51,578 bases of DNA from QHCE01 sp038260095 (GCA_038260095.1 JBBSOC010000008.1:1-51578), one strand, 5' to 3'; positions 39,876 through 48,332 are shown, counted from the first letter of the stretch. Numbers and translations: made by a program. Notes: generated by a model not told the origin, from the letters alone.

Positions 39876-40142
39876 TCAACTTTCGTAATGGTAGCGGCAG
39901 GCGGCGATGCGTATCTCTGTTTCATCGCCGGTGATCTGGTAAATCAGGCGGTGTTCTTCGGTGATTCGACGCGACCAGTAGCCACTGAACTCGTTTCGGA
40001 GCGGTTCGGGCTTACCCAGCCCCTCGTTGCCGTTGCGAGCGATGTCAGCAATCAAGGCGTTGATGCGTTTGAGCATCTTGCGGTCCTGAGCCTGCCACCA
40101 CAGGTATTGTTCCCAACTACGTTTGTTCCAGATGAGAATCAT
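39876..40142 (-). CDS. yoeB: YoeB-like toxin
   Basis: 88 residues: the start IWNKRSWEQYLWWQAQDRKM and the active-site blocks GLGKPEPLRNEFSGYWSRRI, TEEHRLIYQI and CRYHYES match YoeB, including the Glu, Arg, His and Tyr of the catalytic centre. YoeB cuts mRNA on the ribosome. The start overlaps the antitoxin stop by four bases. Its stop is 2 bases before the priA start. Confidence 0.95.
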   Translation of the reverse strand: MILIWNKRSWEQYLWWQAQDRKMLKRINALIADIARNGNEGLGKPEPLRNEFSGYWSRRITEEHRLIYQITGDETEIRIAACRYHYES

Positions 40143-40390
40143 TCGAGCAGTTCCCGCCGGATACCTCTCCCGGCCTCAAGTTCCTTGATCGACTCAAGTA
40201 TCCGACGTGCATTGGCGGGGCTCCGACGCAGATACTCCGTCTCTTTCATCGACTCGTATTCGTCGAGTGGGATGATGACCACCGATTCGTGGCCGGCCCG
40301 AGTGATCACGACTTCTTCGCGGTCGTCGATGACCGCGTTCAGCGTCTCGGCGTAGTGAGCGCGCGACTGCGAATACGTCATGACTTTCAT
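40139..40390 (-). CDS. yefM: YefM-like antitoxin
   Basis: 83 residues from ATG 40390, with GGAGG 5-9 bases upstream; a start 12 bases further is less good. The Phd/YefM N-terminus MTYSQSRAHYAETLNAVIDD, REEVVITRAGHESVVIIPLD is followed by a toxin-binding tail with EYESMKETEYLRRSPANARR. It should repress the operon through the TGTAC repeats at 40411-40426 and, with YoeB, do so cooperatively. Confidence 0.95.
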   Translation of the reverse strand: MKVMTYSQSRAHYAETLNAVIDDREEVVITRAGHESVVIIPLDEYESMKETEYLRRSPANARRILESIKELEAGRGIRRELLE

Positions 40391-40410
40391 GGCAACCTCC
40401 AACGTAGAAA

Positions 40411-40426
40411 GTACATCCTATTGTAC
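40411..40426. promoter_or_regulatory. yefM-yoeB operator (GTACA/TGTAC repeat)
   Basis: GTACA (40411-40415) and TGTAC (40422-40426) form an inverted repeat about 20 bases before the yefM start. YefM of E. coli is known to bind TGTACA-type palindromes, so this is a likely operator. Confidence 0.6.
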
Positions 40427-40504
40427 GTCTAGTGTTCGCGAAGTTATACCCCTTCGGGCAGAGCCACGCAACGACAGCCAAGTAGCCGCACAACGCCTAA
40501 ATGT

Positions 40505-41491
40505 TCAGACCGGTGTGCGGACGGTGCCGTGTGCGGCGAAGGATTGTCGGTCGCCGGCCCATGCCGTGCGGGGTGCCACGGTTTGCAGTCGGTCCAGATC
40601 GTCCGGTGAGAGTTCCAGCATCGCTGCCCTAGCGTTCTCCTCCAGCCGCTCCCGCCGTCGGGTGCCAGGAATGGGGACGACATCCTCCCCCTGACCGAGC
40701 AGCCATGCCAACGTAAGCTGCGCGGGAGTCACGCCGTGGGCTACCGCCAGTCGAGCCACCTCTTCCACGATCGTCTGGTTGCGCGCCAACTCAGTACCAA
40801 CAAAGCGCGGGTCGTTGCGGCGAAAGTCATCGACGCTAAACTCGTTCGTCTTAACGGTACCCGTGAGGAACCCGCGGCCGAGTGGGCTGTAAGCGACAAG
40901 CCCGATTCCGAGGCGCCGTGCCGCGGGCACAACATCATCCTCGGCCTCGCGCCACCACAGCGACCACTCGCACTGTAATGCGCTGATCGGGTGAACGGCG
41001 GCTCCGCGCTCAAGCTCATCGGCGCTGGCCTCAGATAATCCCAGGTAGCGCACTTTTCCCTGGTCAACCAGCTCGGCCATCGCCCCGACGGTCTCCTCGA
41101 TCGGGACGTCCAGGTCGACTCGGTGCTGGTAATAAAGATCGATGTACTCAACGCCAAGCCGGGCAAGCGATGCCTCACAGTATCCGCGGACGTTCTCAGG
41201 ACGACCGTCTACCCGGACACCGCCGTCCTCACCTCGTACGATCCCGAACTTCGTAGCCACAACGACATGCTCCCGGCGACCGGCGATGGCTCGGCCGACC
41301 AACTGTTCGTTGTGGCCGCGGCCGTAACTCATCGCGGTATCCAAAAACGTGACACCGAGCTCAATCGCTCGCCGCACCGTGGCCACGGATTCGTCGTCAT
41401 CTGCCAGCCCATATGCCTGAGAAAAGCCCATGCAACCCAAACCGAGCGAGGAGACAGTGAGGCCGGCAGGACCAAGGATTCGAGTCTTCAT
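40505..41491 (-). CDS. Aldo/keto reductase, AKR13-like
   Basis: 328 residues: RILGPAGLTVSSLGLGCMGF at the start, Asp and Tyr in FLDTAMSYGRGHNE, Lys in VVATKFGIV, His in YYQHRVDLD and the cofactor-binding VVPIPGTRRRERLEENARAA. This is the group of NADPH-dependent reductases with about 330 residues, often stress-related. No substrate can be assigned. It is divergent from the Cys-rich peptide gene at 41584. Confidence 0.93.
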   Translation of the reverse strand: MKTRILGPAGLTVSSLGLGCMGFSQAYGLADDDESVATVRRAIELGVTFLDTAMSYGRGHNEQLVGRAIAGRREHVVVATKFGIVRGEDGGVRVDGRPENVRGYCEASLARLGVEYIDLYYQHRVDLDVPIEETVGAMAELVDQGKVRYLGLSEASADELERGAAVHPISALQCEWSLWWREAEDDVVPAARRLGIGLVAYSPLGRGFLTGTVKTNEFSVDDFRRNDPRFVGTELARNQTIVEEVARLAVAHGVTPAQLTLAWLLGQGEDVVPIPGTRRRERLEENARAAMLELSPDDLDRLQTVAPRTAWAGDRQSFAAHGTVRTPV

Positions 41492-41583
41492 AGAGCCAAA
41501 CTAGCGCAATAGGAAACTGGTACTGTCCACTCAGTTAATACTGAGGGTTATTCATAAGTCAGCAATGATCTCGAGGAGGAAAC

Positions 41584-41805
41584 ATGATAATCACCCAGAA
41601 TTCGTCTCCGGCCAGTGAGGGCACGAGCAGCCCCCCGAGGCGGTCAGCATATCAACGCATCGTAAAAGGGGCCGCAATGCTGGCCCTAGCCACCACCGTC
41701 TTCCTATTCGTGGAAGCTCCCGCTGTGGCATATGCCGATCCATCTGATTCGGGGTGCAATTATCCCTGCTCTTATCATTGCTCGGACTGCCTACCCAGTA
41801 AGTAA
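41584..41805 (+). CDS. Secreted Cys-rich peptide precursor
   Basis: 73 residues, preceded by a strong ribosome site (GAGGAGG, 5 bases before the ATG). Residues 1-27 are polar with a basic end; 28-48 are hydrophobic (GAAMLALATTVFLFVEAPAV), and a signal peptidase site follows AYA51. The predicted mature part is 22 residues with four Cys at 58, 62, 66 and 69, in the pattern C-x3-C-x3-C-x2-C, and no other notable motif. It could form two disulfides or bind metal. No modification enzyme, exporter or immunity gene is adjacent. I do not recognise a family. A strong hairpin lies 138 bases downstream. Confidence 0.65.
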   Translation: MIITQNSSPASEGTSSPPRRSAYQRIVKGAAMLALATTVFLFVEAPAVAYADPSDSGCNYPCSYHCSDCLPSK

Positions 41806-41942
41806 GGTAATTAGTGCCGATGGAAATCCGGGGGCGCGTCATGGACTCCTGGGTCTGCTGAACGCAGGGTGAACAACTGACTGGTGGTGCCGAGAGGTGT
41901 CGCTGGAGGGATGTCATCTATGCGGGATCGCCGAACCTTCAG

Positions 41943-41982
41943 CGGTTCGGTAAACAGGTCTGCAGCCCTGTTTACCGAACCG
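41943..41982. terminator. Perfect 16-bp hairpin between convergent genes
   Basis: CGGTTCGGTAAACAGG (41943-41958) pairs exactly with CCTGTTTACCGAACCG (41967-41982) with an 8-base loop. It lies between the Cys-rich peptide gene and the convergent TipAL-like gene, 5 bases from the latter's stop. It could end transcription from both sides, though there is no T run. Confidence 0.6.
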
Positions 41983-41986
41983 GTCA

Positions 41987-42751
41987 CTACCCGCGTTGGT
42001 CGCTAAGCTTGCGTTCGGCATACACCTTCATCGCGTCGCGGATAAAGGCTGCGGTGCCTTCGCCATGCTTATCGTAATTCGCGGCGAAGCGCGGATCATC
42101 GACATACATCTGTCCCAGTCCCGCAAACTGCTCCGCGGTCGGATGTTTGCCCTGCCAGCTGGTCACGATCCACTCGTAGTGACGCTGAGTAATCGCCGCT
42201 ACCTCGTCGCTGACCGGCGTTCGGCCAGCCGTGTGTGCCGCGTCATAGTCGGAGGCGATGTCGAGCTGTCGCTGCTGGAATCGATCCTGCTCCTCCTTGG
42301 ACAGCGAATTCCACCACTTGTCGCCCTTCCCGTAAGCGTCGCGGCCCCAGCGTTGAACCACTTCGTGCTCGTACTGTGTGTGGTCGAAACCGTCTAATGC
42401 TTCCTCTATCATGAGTTTTTCACCCTTCTCAGTTTTGCGTAGCGTTGTTTTCACCGACTCGATCTGTCGTCCAATGCGCTGACGTTCCTGCTCCAGCAAC
42501 ATCAGATGGGTGCGCAGCGCGGCAGCAGTGTCACGTTGTCCGTCTAGCACCTCAGCAATGGCCGGCAGACTCAGGCCGAGCTCTCGCAGCAAAAGAATCC
42601 GCTGCAAGCGCAGGAGGCAGTCTTGGTCGTAATAGCGGTAGCCGTTGCTCCCCACCCTGCTAGGCTCAAGCAGTCCTACCTCGCTGTAGTGGCGCAGAGC
42701 ACGGCTGGTGGTTCCGGCCGAGCGTGCAATCTCTTGAATAGACCACTCCAT
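41987..42751 (-). CDS. TipAL-like MerR-family regulator
   Basis: 254 residues. The MerR winged helix is at 1-70: WSIQEIARSAGTTSRALRHY, GYRYYDQDCLLRLQRILLLR. A coiled coil follows (about 75-110). Residues about 115-254 look like the TipAS ligand-binding domain: YEHEVVQRWGRDAYGKGDKW, DRFQQRQLDIASDYDAAHTA, YVDDPRFAANYDKHGEGTAA. TipAL of Streptomyces binds thiopeptides and other drugs and activates its own promoter. It lies convergent to the Cys-rich peptide gene. Targets are unknown. Confidence 0.92.
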   Translation of the reverse strand: MEWSIQEIARSAGTTSRALRHYSEVGLLEPSRVGSNGYRYYDQDCLLRLQRILLLRELGLSLPAIAEVLDGQRDTAAALRTHLMLLEQERQRIGRQIESVKTTLRKTEKGEKLMIEEALDGFDHTQYEHEVVQRWGRDAYGKGDKWWNSLSKEEQDRFQQRQLDIASDYDAAHTAGRTPVSDEVAAITQRHYEWIVTSWQGKHPTAEQFAGLGQMYVDDPRFAANYDKHGEGTAAFIRDAMKVYAERKLSDQRG

Positions 42752-42836
42752 GACACTCCTTCCCTAATCTCGTCGGTGAAACTAGGCTAAATCTTGACGT
42801 AGCGTCAAAGTCAAGTCTCAGAGGTACGCTAACCAT

Positions 42837-43835
42837 GTGACAGAACGCAGCGCTTTCAACGTCATCGTGTGTGGTGAAGCACTGATCGACCTGTTGGAGC
42901 AGCCTGATGGCTCGTTTCTTGCTCGCCCCGGTGGAAGTCCGACGAATACTGCCGTTGCGCTCTCGCGGTTGGGTACCCGTACGGCGTTGGTCGCTCGCTT
43001 GGCGGCAGACCGATTCGGCAATCTGTTGCGGACACATCTCACCGAGTCCGGTGTGAATCTTTCCTGTGTCGTAAGTAGCGCAGAGCCCACGACGCTCGCT
43101 GTTGCATCTCTCGATGAAACAAGAAATGCTCGCTATAGCTTCTACATCGATGGATGCGCTGATGGTTCGTGGTCCACAACTGATCTTCCTAGCGCCTTAG
43201 CCGCTACTGATGTTCTGGTAATAAGTGGCTCATTAGCGCTTCCGACGCCGGCAATGGCCGAGGTCATGGAGAACCTTCTCGATCGTGCTCAGGGGCAGCT
43301 GGTCGTTGTCTTCGATCCAAATATCCGCCCAGCACTGATTGCTGACGAAGGCACAGTTACCAATCGCTTAGATCGATGGATAACACAATCAACGATCGTA
43401 AAAGCAAGCGCTGAAGACGTTGCTTGGCGGTGGCCGAATAGACCGATGGAAGAGGTGGCGCAGGAATGGGTTGAGCAAGGCGTAACACTGGTTGTGATTA
43501 CCGATGGAGCACGTGGCGCATATGGGTGCACCGCCCGCGCATCTGCCCGGTGCGACGCAACGCCGGTGGACGTCATCGACACAATCGGAGCAGGCGACAC
43601 CTTCACCGCGGGTTTAATCAGCTGGCTTGCCGACCACAGCTTTACGATTCCCGACGCATTGCGTTCTTTGACCTCTAGTCAGCTGAAGGCTGCCCTGGAT
43701 GCAGCCATAGCGCTGGCCTCTGACACCTGCACTCGTCCAGGGGCGGATCCACCGTGGGCCACAGCGTCTAACTCAGGTAGCATCGCCGTCTTCAGTGGTA
43801 ACGGACCGAGGAAGGTGAGAACCCATGACCGCTAG
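42837..43835 (+). CDS. PfkB-family sugar kinase (fructokinase-like)
   Basis: 332 residues from GTG 42837. The PfkB patterns are present: ARPGGSPTNTAVALSRLG near the N-terminus, FDPNIRP, VVITDGARGA and the catalytic DTIGAGDTFTAGLISWL with the Asp base. The substrate is likely fructose or a related sugar. The C-terminal end (GNGPRKVRTHDR) is longer than the usual fold. It is divergent from the TipAL-like gene with 85 bases between. Confidence 0.9.
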   Translation: MTERSAFNVIVCGEALIDLLEQPDGSFLARPGGSPTNTAVALSRLGTRTALVARLAADRFGNLLRTHLTESGVNLSCVVSSAEPTTLAVASLDETRNARYSFYIDGCADGSWSTTDLPSALAATDVLVISGSLALPTPAMAEVMENLLDRAQGQLVVVFDPNIRPALIADEGTVTNRLDRWITQSTIVKASAEDVAWRWPNRPMEEVAQEWVEQGVTLVVITDGARGAYGCTARASARCDATPVDVIDTIGAGDTFTAGLISWLADHSFTIPDALRSLTSSQLKAALDAAIALASDTCTRPGADPPWATASNSGSIAVFSGNGPRKVRTHDR

Positions 43836-43927
43836 TTCAGGCCGGGTGCTCTCACCTCACGGCCATACGGTCCACTCACCATAGTTGACCCAGAGAGCAC
43901 CTGTCGGTATTCCCGAAAGGTACTCTT

Positions 43928-44330
43928 ATGTCATCTTCTTCGTCACTTCGTGCTCAATCCGTCATCGTCACCAGGCTTCGGGCCGTTGGTTGTGTCTTCG
44001 CCGAGGACGAGGCGCGGTTGCTCATTTCCGCCGCCCCACACCTGCTGACCTCGCCGGCATGGTGGACCGGCGAGCAGCTGGCCTGCCTCTGGAAATCGTC
44101 CTCGGCTGGGTCGAGTTTTGCGGTCTGCGGATCGCTGTAGACCCCGGGGTCTTCGTACCCCGCCGGCGTACCGAGTTCCTTGCCTACCAGGCAGCCACTC
44201 TCCTCCAGCCAGGAGCTGTCGTCGTTGACCTGTGCTGCGGCTCGGGCGCCGTGGGCGCGGCTCTAGTGCAGCTGAGAGGTCCAGAGACCCGGCCTGGTTA
44301 CCGGGGCTTATCGAGGTGCACCAGGATCAC
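43928..44330 (+). pseudogene. PrmC-like protein N5-glutamine methyltransferase, frameshifted and truncated
   Basis: ATG 43928 has GAAAGG upstream and reads LRAVGCVFAEDEARLLISAA in the first frame. After about 44036 the matching sequence is in another frame: TPADLAGMVDRRAAGLPLEI, VLGWVEFCGLRIAVDPGVFV, PRRRTEF, then the SAM-binding VVDLCCGSGAVGAALVQLRG. The shift is at CCCC (44033-44036 region). After about 44285 the similarity ends, so the catalytic NPPY part is missing. The remaining sequence abuts the broken GNAT gene on the other strand. Confidence 0.72.
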
Positions 44331-44720
44331 GCCTGGTTTGAGTTCTCTCGCCGAACCTCGACGTAGCCAAGCCGCTCGTAGAGACGGCGGTTACGAGGTG
44401 GTGCACGATAAAAATTTTTGCACAAGTTCTCTTAACTTGGCAAAAACACGTTGCCGCTGATCTGGTCGCTTCATCGACGATGATGGCAGGAACTTCCAAT
44501 CGTGCACCATGTCATTAGCGATACTGAGGTGTCCGGTGAACAAGGTGAAGCGGCGCACCTCCGCCGGTGCTCGCTGTTCTAGTGCCGCGAGCAGCCGGGT
44601 TCCGATCCCGCGGCCCTGCAGATCGGGTGCGATGACTAGGCGACTTATGTAGAGGACGGAACCCTCGCAGCGGGCGCCTCCAGCTCCCACCATGCGATGT
44701 CCCAGCGTCACCTTCAGCGC
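44325..44720 (-). pseudogene. GNAT acetyltransferase, interrupted by a small inverted-repeat element
   Basis: The minus strand reads VLYISRLVIAPDLQGRGIGT, RLLAALEQRAPAEVRRFTLF and TGHLSIAN, the acetyl-CoA-binding core of a GNAT enzyme. The expected ending NRRLYERLGYVEVRRE appears only after 44399-44325, beyond a 111-base insertion (44399-44509). The insertion adds a stop after VFAKLRELVQKFLSC. The N-terminal 60 or so residues of the domain are also missing. It is therefore inactive twice over. Confidence 0.72.
44399..44509. mobile_element. MITE-like element with 11-bp terminal inverted repeats
   Basis: The element begins TGGTGCACGAT (44399-44409) and ends ATCGTGCACCA (44499-44509), exact inverse complements. 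It is 111 bases, has no coding capacity and splits a GNAT reading frame. Its left part (44401-44441, read on the minus strand) is almost identical to 45 bases after gcvP (11646-11690), including a hairpin and A5T5 tract. No target duplication was recognised. Confidence 0.6.
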
Positions 44721-44833
44721 AAGACTTGACGACCGGCATGTCGATGATTTCCTGCTGCATCAGCAAACCCCAATCATCGATGCATACTTGAGAAAGTTGT
44801 GCATGTCATACCCGCGTATTACAATACATAGAT

Positions 44834-45118
44834 ATGTCGGAGGATGTAGCCTGGTCCGTTGAAGCCGTCATGCATATGTGGGCCAGACACCAGATCAGAC
44901 CGGATGAAGCAACGGAAGCCGTACAAGATTCCGATGCAGTCTGGTACGACCCTGACCCGCATAGTAAGTCAGGACTTAGCGTTCGCGTGATCGGCTATTC
45001 GACGATGCGTAAAGAAATCCTCGTCGTCATTTTGCTCCGCGTGAGCGGAGCCTGGGAAGGTGTAAATGGGTGGACTGCGAACAGTACTCACCAACGGATC
45101 TATCGGCAGGGATTGTGA
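44834..45118 (+). CDS. BrnT-like toxin of a toxin-antitoxin pair
   Basis: 94 residues. The start WSVEAVMHMWARHQIRPDEA, TEAVQDSDAVWYDPDPHSKS and the end VNGWTANSTHQRIYRQGL resemble small RelE/BrnT-fold proteins found with ribbon-helix-helix antitoxins. Basic and aromatic residues in the last strand could be catalytic. The stop overlaps the next ATG (TGATG), and toxin-first order is normal for BrnTA. It may also be annotated only as hypothetical in relatives. Confidence 0.65.
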   Translation: MSEDVAWSVEAVMHMWARHQIRPDEATEAVQDSDAVWYDPDPHSKSGLSVRVIGYSTMRKEILVVILLRVSGAWEGVNGWTANSTHQRIYRQGL

Positions 45119-45429
45119 TGACTATCAGCAAACGAGAGAAAGACGCACTGATTGCTGCAGAAATCGAGCAATCTGAGGCGACACGCGACGAACCCCTGTC
45201 GGCCGAAGCCGGCGTTCGTCGCAACAAATCTCCGGTTTACTCACTTCGGCTGGCGCCGATTGACGTTGCACGTATTGAGAAAGTAGCAGCTCGGATGGGC
45301 GTCCCGGCCTCGTCACTGGTACGGGGGTGGATCCAGTCAGCTATAGCTGACGAAGGCACCACCGACGTTGCAGGCGCGGTTGCGCGATTGGAAGTAGACC
45401 TGCAGCGCCTCAAAGGACTCGTCGCATAG
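45118..45429 (+). CDS. Ribbon-helix-helix antitoxin of the BrnT-like toxin
   Basis: 103 residues from ATG 45118, whose first base is the last base of the preceding stop. The N-terminal 40 residues are charged and helical, likely the toxin-binding part. The ribbon-helix-helix is at about 40-80: VYSLRLAPIDVARIEKVAAR, MGVPASSLVRGWIQSAIADE. The C-terminal VARLEVDLQRLKGLVA is a short coiled coil. It should dimerise, repress the operon and neutralise the toxin. Confidence 0.68.
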   Translation: MTISKREKDALIAAEIEQSEATRDEPLSAEAGVRRNKSPVYSLRLAPIDVARIEKVAARMGVPASSLVRGWIQSAIADEGTTDVAGAVARLEVDLQRLKGLVA

Positions 45430-45676
45430 CGATCTAGGCGGCACACGACATTTAACTAAGCACACATGCCGAGGCGGCAACGGCAGATCAAGACCGCATC
45501 GGTCCAAAGGGCCGCAGAACCAGCCGGCGTGGCGGGCTCAGGCAATGGTCGTCCGCGAAAGTCATTCACAGTTTGCGTATACCGTTCACTTTCTGGCAGG
45601 TTCTGTATAAAGTTTACACCATTGTGCACAGGCCAGCCGTTTACAGCAATTCAGACCGTGGTGTGGTTGCGTACTA

Positions 45677-45695
45677 AGCCTCCCGGCTGGAGGCT
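45677..45695 (-). terminator. Hairpin after the MFS gene
   Basis: AGCCTCC (45677-45683) and GGAGGCT (45689-45695) form a perfect 7-bp stem with a 5-base loop, 4 bases after the MFS stop on the minus strand. There is no T run. The 250 bases between it and the BrnTA-like module hold nothing else I can support. Confidence 0.45.
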
Positions 45696-45699
45696 GTCA

Positions 45700-47113
45700 T
45701 CATATCTTCACCGCCCGCTCGAAGAAGGCTCCGACAACCACAGCACCGATCAACAGCAGCAGCCCAGCGATGACGAGGGCGACGGCGCTACCGTTCGCCG
45801 CGCTCGATTCGGCAGCGAACACGCTGCCCAGCAACGCAACGCCGAGGACCGAGCCAGTTTGCCGCGCGGAATTCAAAGCACCGGCACCAATGCCCGGCTG
45901 CTCCTTGGGCACAGCGGAGACCACTCCCATCATCAGCGATGGAATCGCAAAGGACACACCGAAGCCGAGTAGTACTAGGCCGACCACCGTCATCACAACG
46001 TCAAAGGCAGAGCCGCCGGTGAACGGTGCCAACAGCAGCGTACCGGCCGCCATCAGTAGAAATCCGACCACAGCCGGTAGCCGCGGTCCGATCTTTGCCA
46101 CTAGTCGGCCGGTAAAGATGGGGTTGAAAGCTGTCGGCAAGGTAAGCGGTAAGAACGCCAAGCCAGCCACAAACGCGGAATAGCCTCTAGACTGCTGAAA
46201 GAACAATGACAGTACGAACAGCACGCCGCTGAGCCCGAAGTTAACGAGCAAGCCGGCGAACAGGCCGGCGGAGAAAGTTGAACTGCGAAACAGCGTAAGC
46301 GGTAACATCGGCGAACCATGCCGATGCTCATTGCGAGCTTCAATCGACATGAACGCCGCCAACGCCAGAACCGCGACAACCAGTGATCCAATGATCTCTG
46401 GTGAGGACCATCCCAGCGGCCCACTTTGAATCAGGCCATAGGTCAGACCGGTCAGCGCCACAATAGCGGCGAGCTGTCCACCAATGTCGGCGCTGCGTTT
46501 GATGTTGCATCCGGTCTCCGGAGCGAGCTTGCTGGTCAGAGCGGCGCTAAAAAGCGCGACTGGAACGTTGATCAAAAAAATGACCCGCCAACCGAAAGTG
46601 TCAGTCAGTACGCCACCAACGACAGGACCGGCGGCCAGCGCGACGCCAGTGATAGCTGCCCAGGATCCCAAAGCCTTGGCCCGCCGCGCGGGATCGGTAA
46701 ACGCATGGACGATGATCGCCATTGAGCTTGGCAGCAGCGCCGCGCCGGCGACGCCAAAAGGCCCGTGCTGCGATAAGCAATCCCATCGACCAGGCCGCCG
46801 CTGAAAGCGCAGAGATCACCGCGAAAGCCCAGAGACCAATCAGAAATATTCGACGGCCACCGAAGCGGTCCGCCAATGCACCCGCGGTGAGTAGTAGGGC
46901 GGCAAAAGTCAGTGTGTAGCCGTTGGACACCCACTGCAGCTGATTCACATCGCCGCCTAGGCTCTGACCTATTGCTGGCAGCGCAACTACTACGATGGTG
47001 GTGTCCAACAGCACCATGAAATACCCGAGTGAGAGGCCAAACAGCAGGAGCCTGCCATGCTGCACTGCGGATTTGCTCCCGCGGCGAGCTGCCCGGATCG
47101 ATTGGGTTGTCAT
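45700..47113 (-). pseudogene. DHA2-type MFS drug transporter, frameshifted
   Basis: From ATG 47113 the first frame gives LLLFGLSLGYFMVLLDTTIV, VVALPAIGQSLGGDVNQLQW and ADRFGGRRIFLIGLWAFAVI, the first four to five membrane segments of a 14-helix drug/proton antiporter. After AAWSMGLLIAARAF (about 46757) the frame loses similarity. The family pattern resumes in another frame with GVAGAALLPSSMAIIVHAFT and runs to 45700 with the remaining helices. The shift lies at AAAA (46754-46757, TTTT on the coding strand). A LysR gene is divergent from it. Confidence 0.8.
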
Positions 47114-47326
47114 GTTTCTCCATCAGATGATTAAGCTGGGCTGCCGTTGGGGGCTCCGAGGTCGGAGGGTGCGTCAACTGCTTTCACCTTCGCAGCGGAT
47201 GAGTGGCAGCGGAAGCGGGCGATTACGATGACGTGTATCGGGAAATCCGATAGTGGTGTTCGCGGCCGAAAGCGGGTTTTCTTCCACCCAGACAGCAAGC
47301 GAGTCTTTTGGGAAGGTCGATAGCGG

Positions 47327-48217
47327 ATGGAGCTTCGGCATTTACGCACATTCCGAGCCGTCGCCGGCACCTTGAACTTCACGCGAGCCGCACACGAGTT
47401 GCATTACGCCCAGTCCAGCGTGACCGAGCAGGTCCAGGTGCTGGAAACCGAGCTTGGCGTGGCGCTCTTTGACCGTACAGGCCGCAAGCTCGGGCTGACT
47501 GTCGCTGGTCAACGGCTAGTCGAGTATGCCGACCAGATACTCACATTGGCCGAGCAGGCACGCACCGTTGCCGAAGACAGCGCCAATGAGCCCGCGGGTG
47601 AGCTTGTGATCGGCGCCCTGGAAACCCTGTGTGCGACGCAGATTCCGCCTGTTCTCACCAACTACCGGAATCGCTGCCCCCAAGTTCGGGTCACGGTACG
47701 ACAGGCCAACCGCGGGGAGCTGTACAACGCGGTACGGCGTGGCGAGCTAGATCTATGTTTTACCTTTGGCGCTGCACCGGCCGATCCAGTTCTCTCTAGC
47801 GAGATTCTGGCTGTCCAACGGCTGCTGATCGTTGCCCCGATAGGGCACCGGCTGACCAAGCTCGATCACGTGACCGTCCGTGACCTACGCGAGGAGCCGT
47901 TCCTCGTGACCGAAGCCGGCTGCGGTTTCCGTGACATGTTCGACCGCTCGCTAGGCCTGCTCGGTGCAGACGGTCCGCGCATTGAAGCCGAGGTAAACAG
48001 CATTGCCGCGCTCTGTACCTGCGTTGCATCCGGAATGGGCTGCGCGTTGCTGCCAGAATCGGCGGTTGAAAGTCACCTGGACAGAGGAACCGTAGCAGCG
48101 CTAAGGCTGGAAGACCTGGAGTACGAAACCACAGTGACCGCAACCTGGCTTCGTCGCTGGGAGCACAAGCCCAGCGTCGTGACGTTTCTGAACACTGCTC
48201 GCAGCACATTGGCTTAG
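47327..48217 (+). CDS. LysR-family transcriptional regulator
   Basis: 296 residues. The DNA-binding domain is ELRHLRTFRAVAGTLNFTRA, AHELHYAQSSVTEQVQVLET, LGVALFDRTGRKLGLTVAG. The effector domain from about 90 contains LVIGALETLCATQIPPVLTN and VASGMGCALLPESAV. It is divergent from the DHA2-type MFS gene with a 213-base gap, the classic arrangement in which a LysR protein controls the neighbour and itself. Since the transporter is frameshifted the regulator may have lost its main target. Confidence 0.93.
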   Translation: MELRHLRTFRAVAGTLNFTRAAHELHYAQSSVTEQVQVLETELGVALFDRTGRKLGLTVAGQRLVEYADQILTLAEQARTVAEDSANEPAGELVIGALETLCATQIPPVLTNYRNRCPQVRVTVRQANRGELYNAVRRGELDLCFTFGAAPADPVLSSEILAVQRLLIVAPIGHRLTKLDHVTVRDLREEPFLVTEAGCGFRDMFDRSLGLLGADGPRIEAEVNSIAALCTCVASGMGCALLPESAVESHLDRGTVAALRLEDLEYETTVTATWLRRWEHKPSVVTFLNTARSTLA

Positions 48218-48332
48218 TTAGAATACCTAGCGCGGCGGCAGCGGAGAACTGCTCAGCGGCCGCGATACTCCGTCGCGGTGAGACATAGCGTGCCCCGTAG
48301 GATTGCCTACCTAAGCAAATCTGGGAGGCAGA

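Noticed and set aside
41830..41874. Thirteen-residue frame MEIRGRVMDSWVC after the Cys-rich peptide
   Set aside because: No ribosome site and too short to judge; probably chance.
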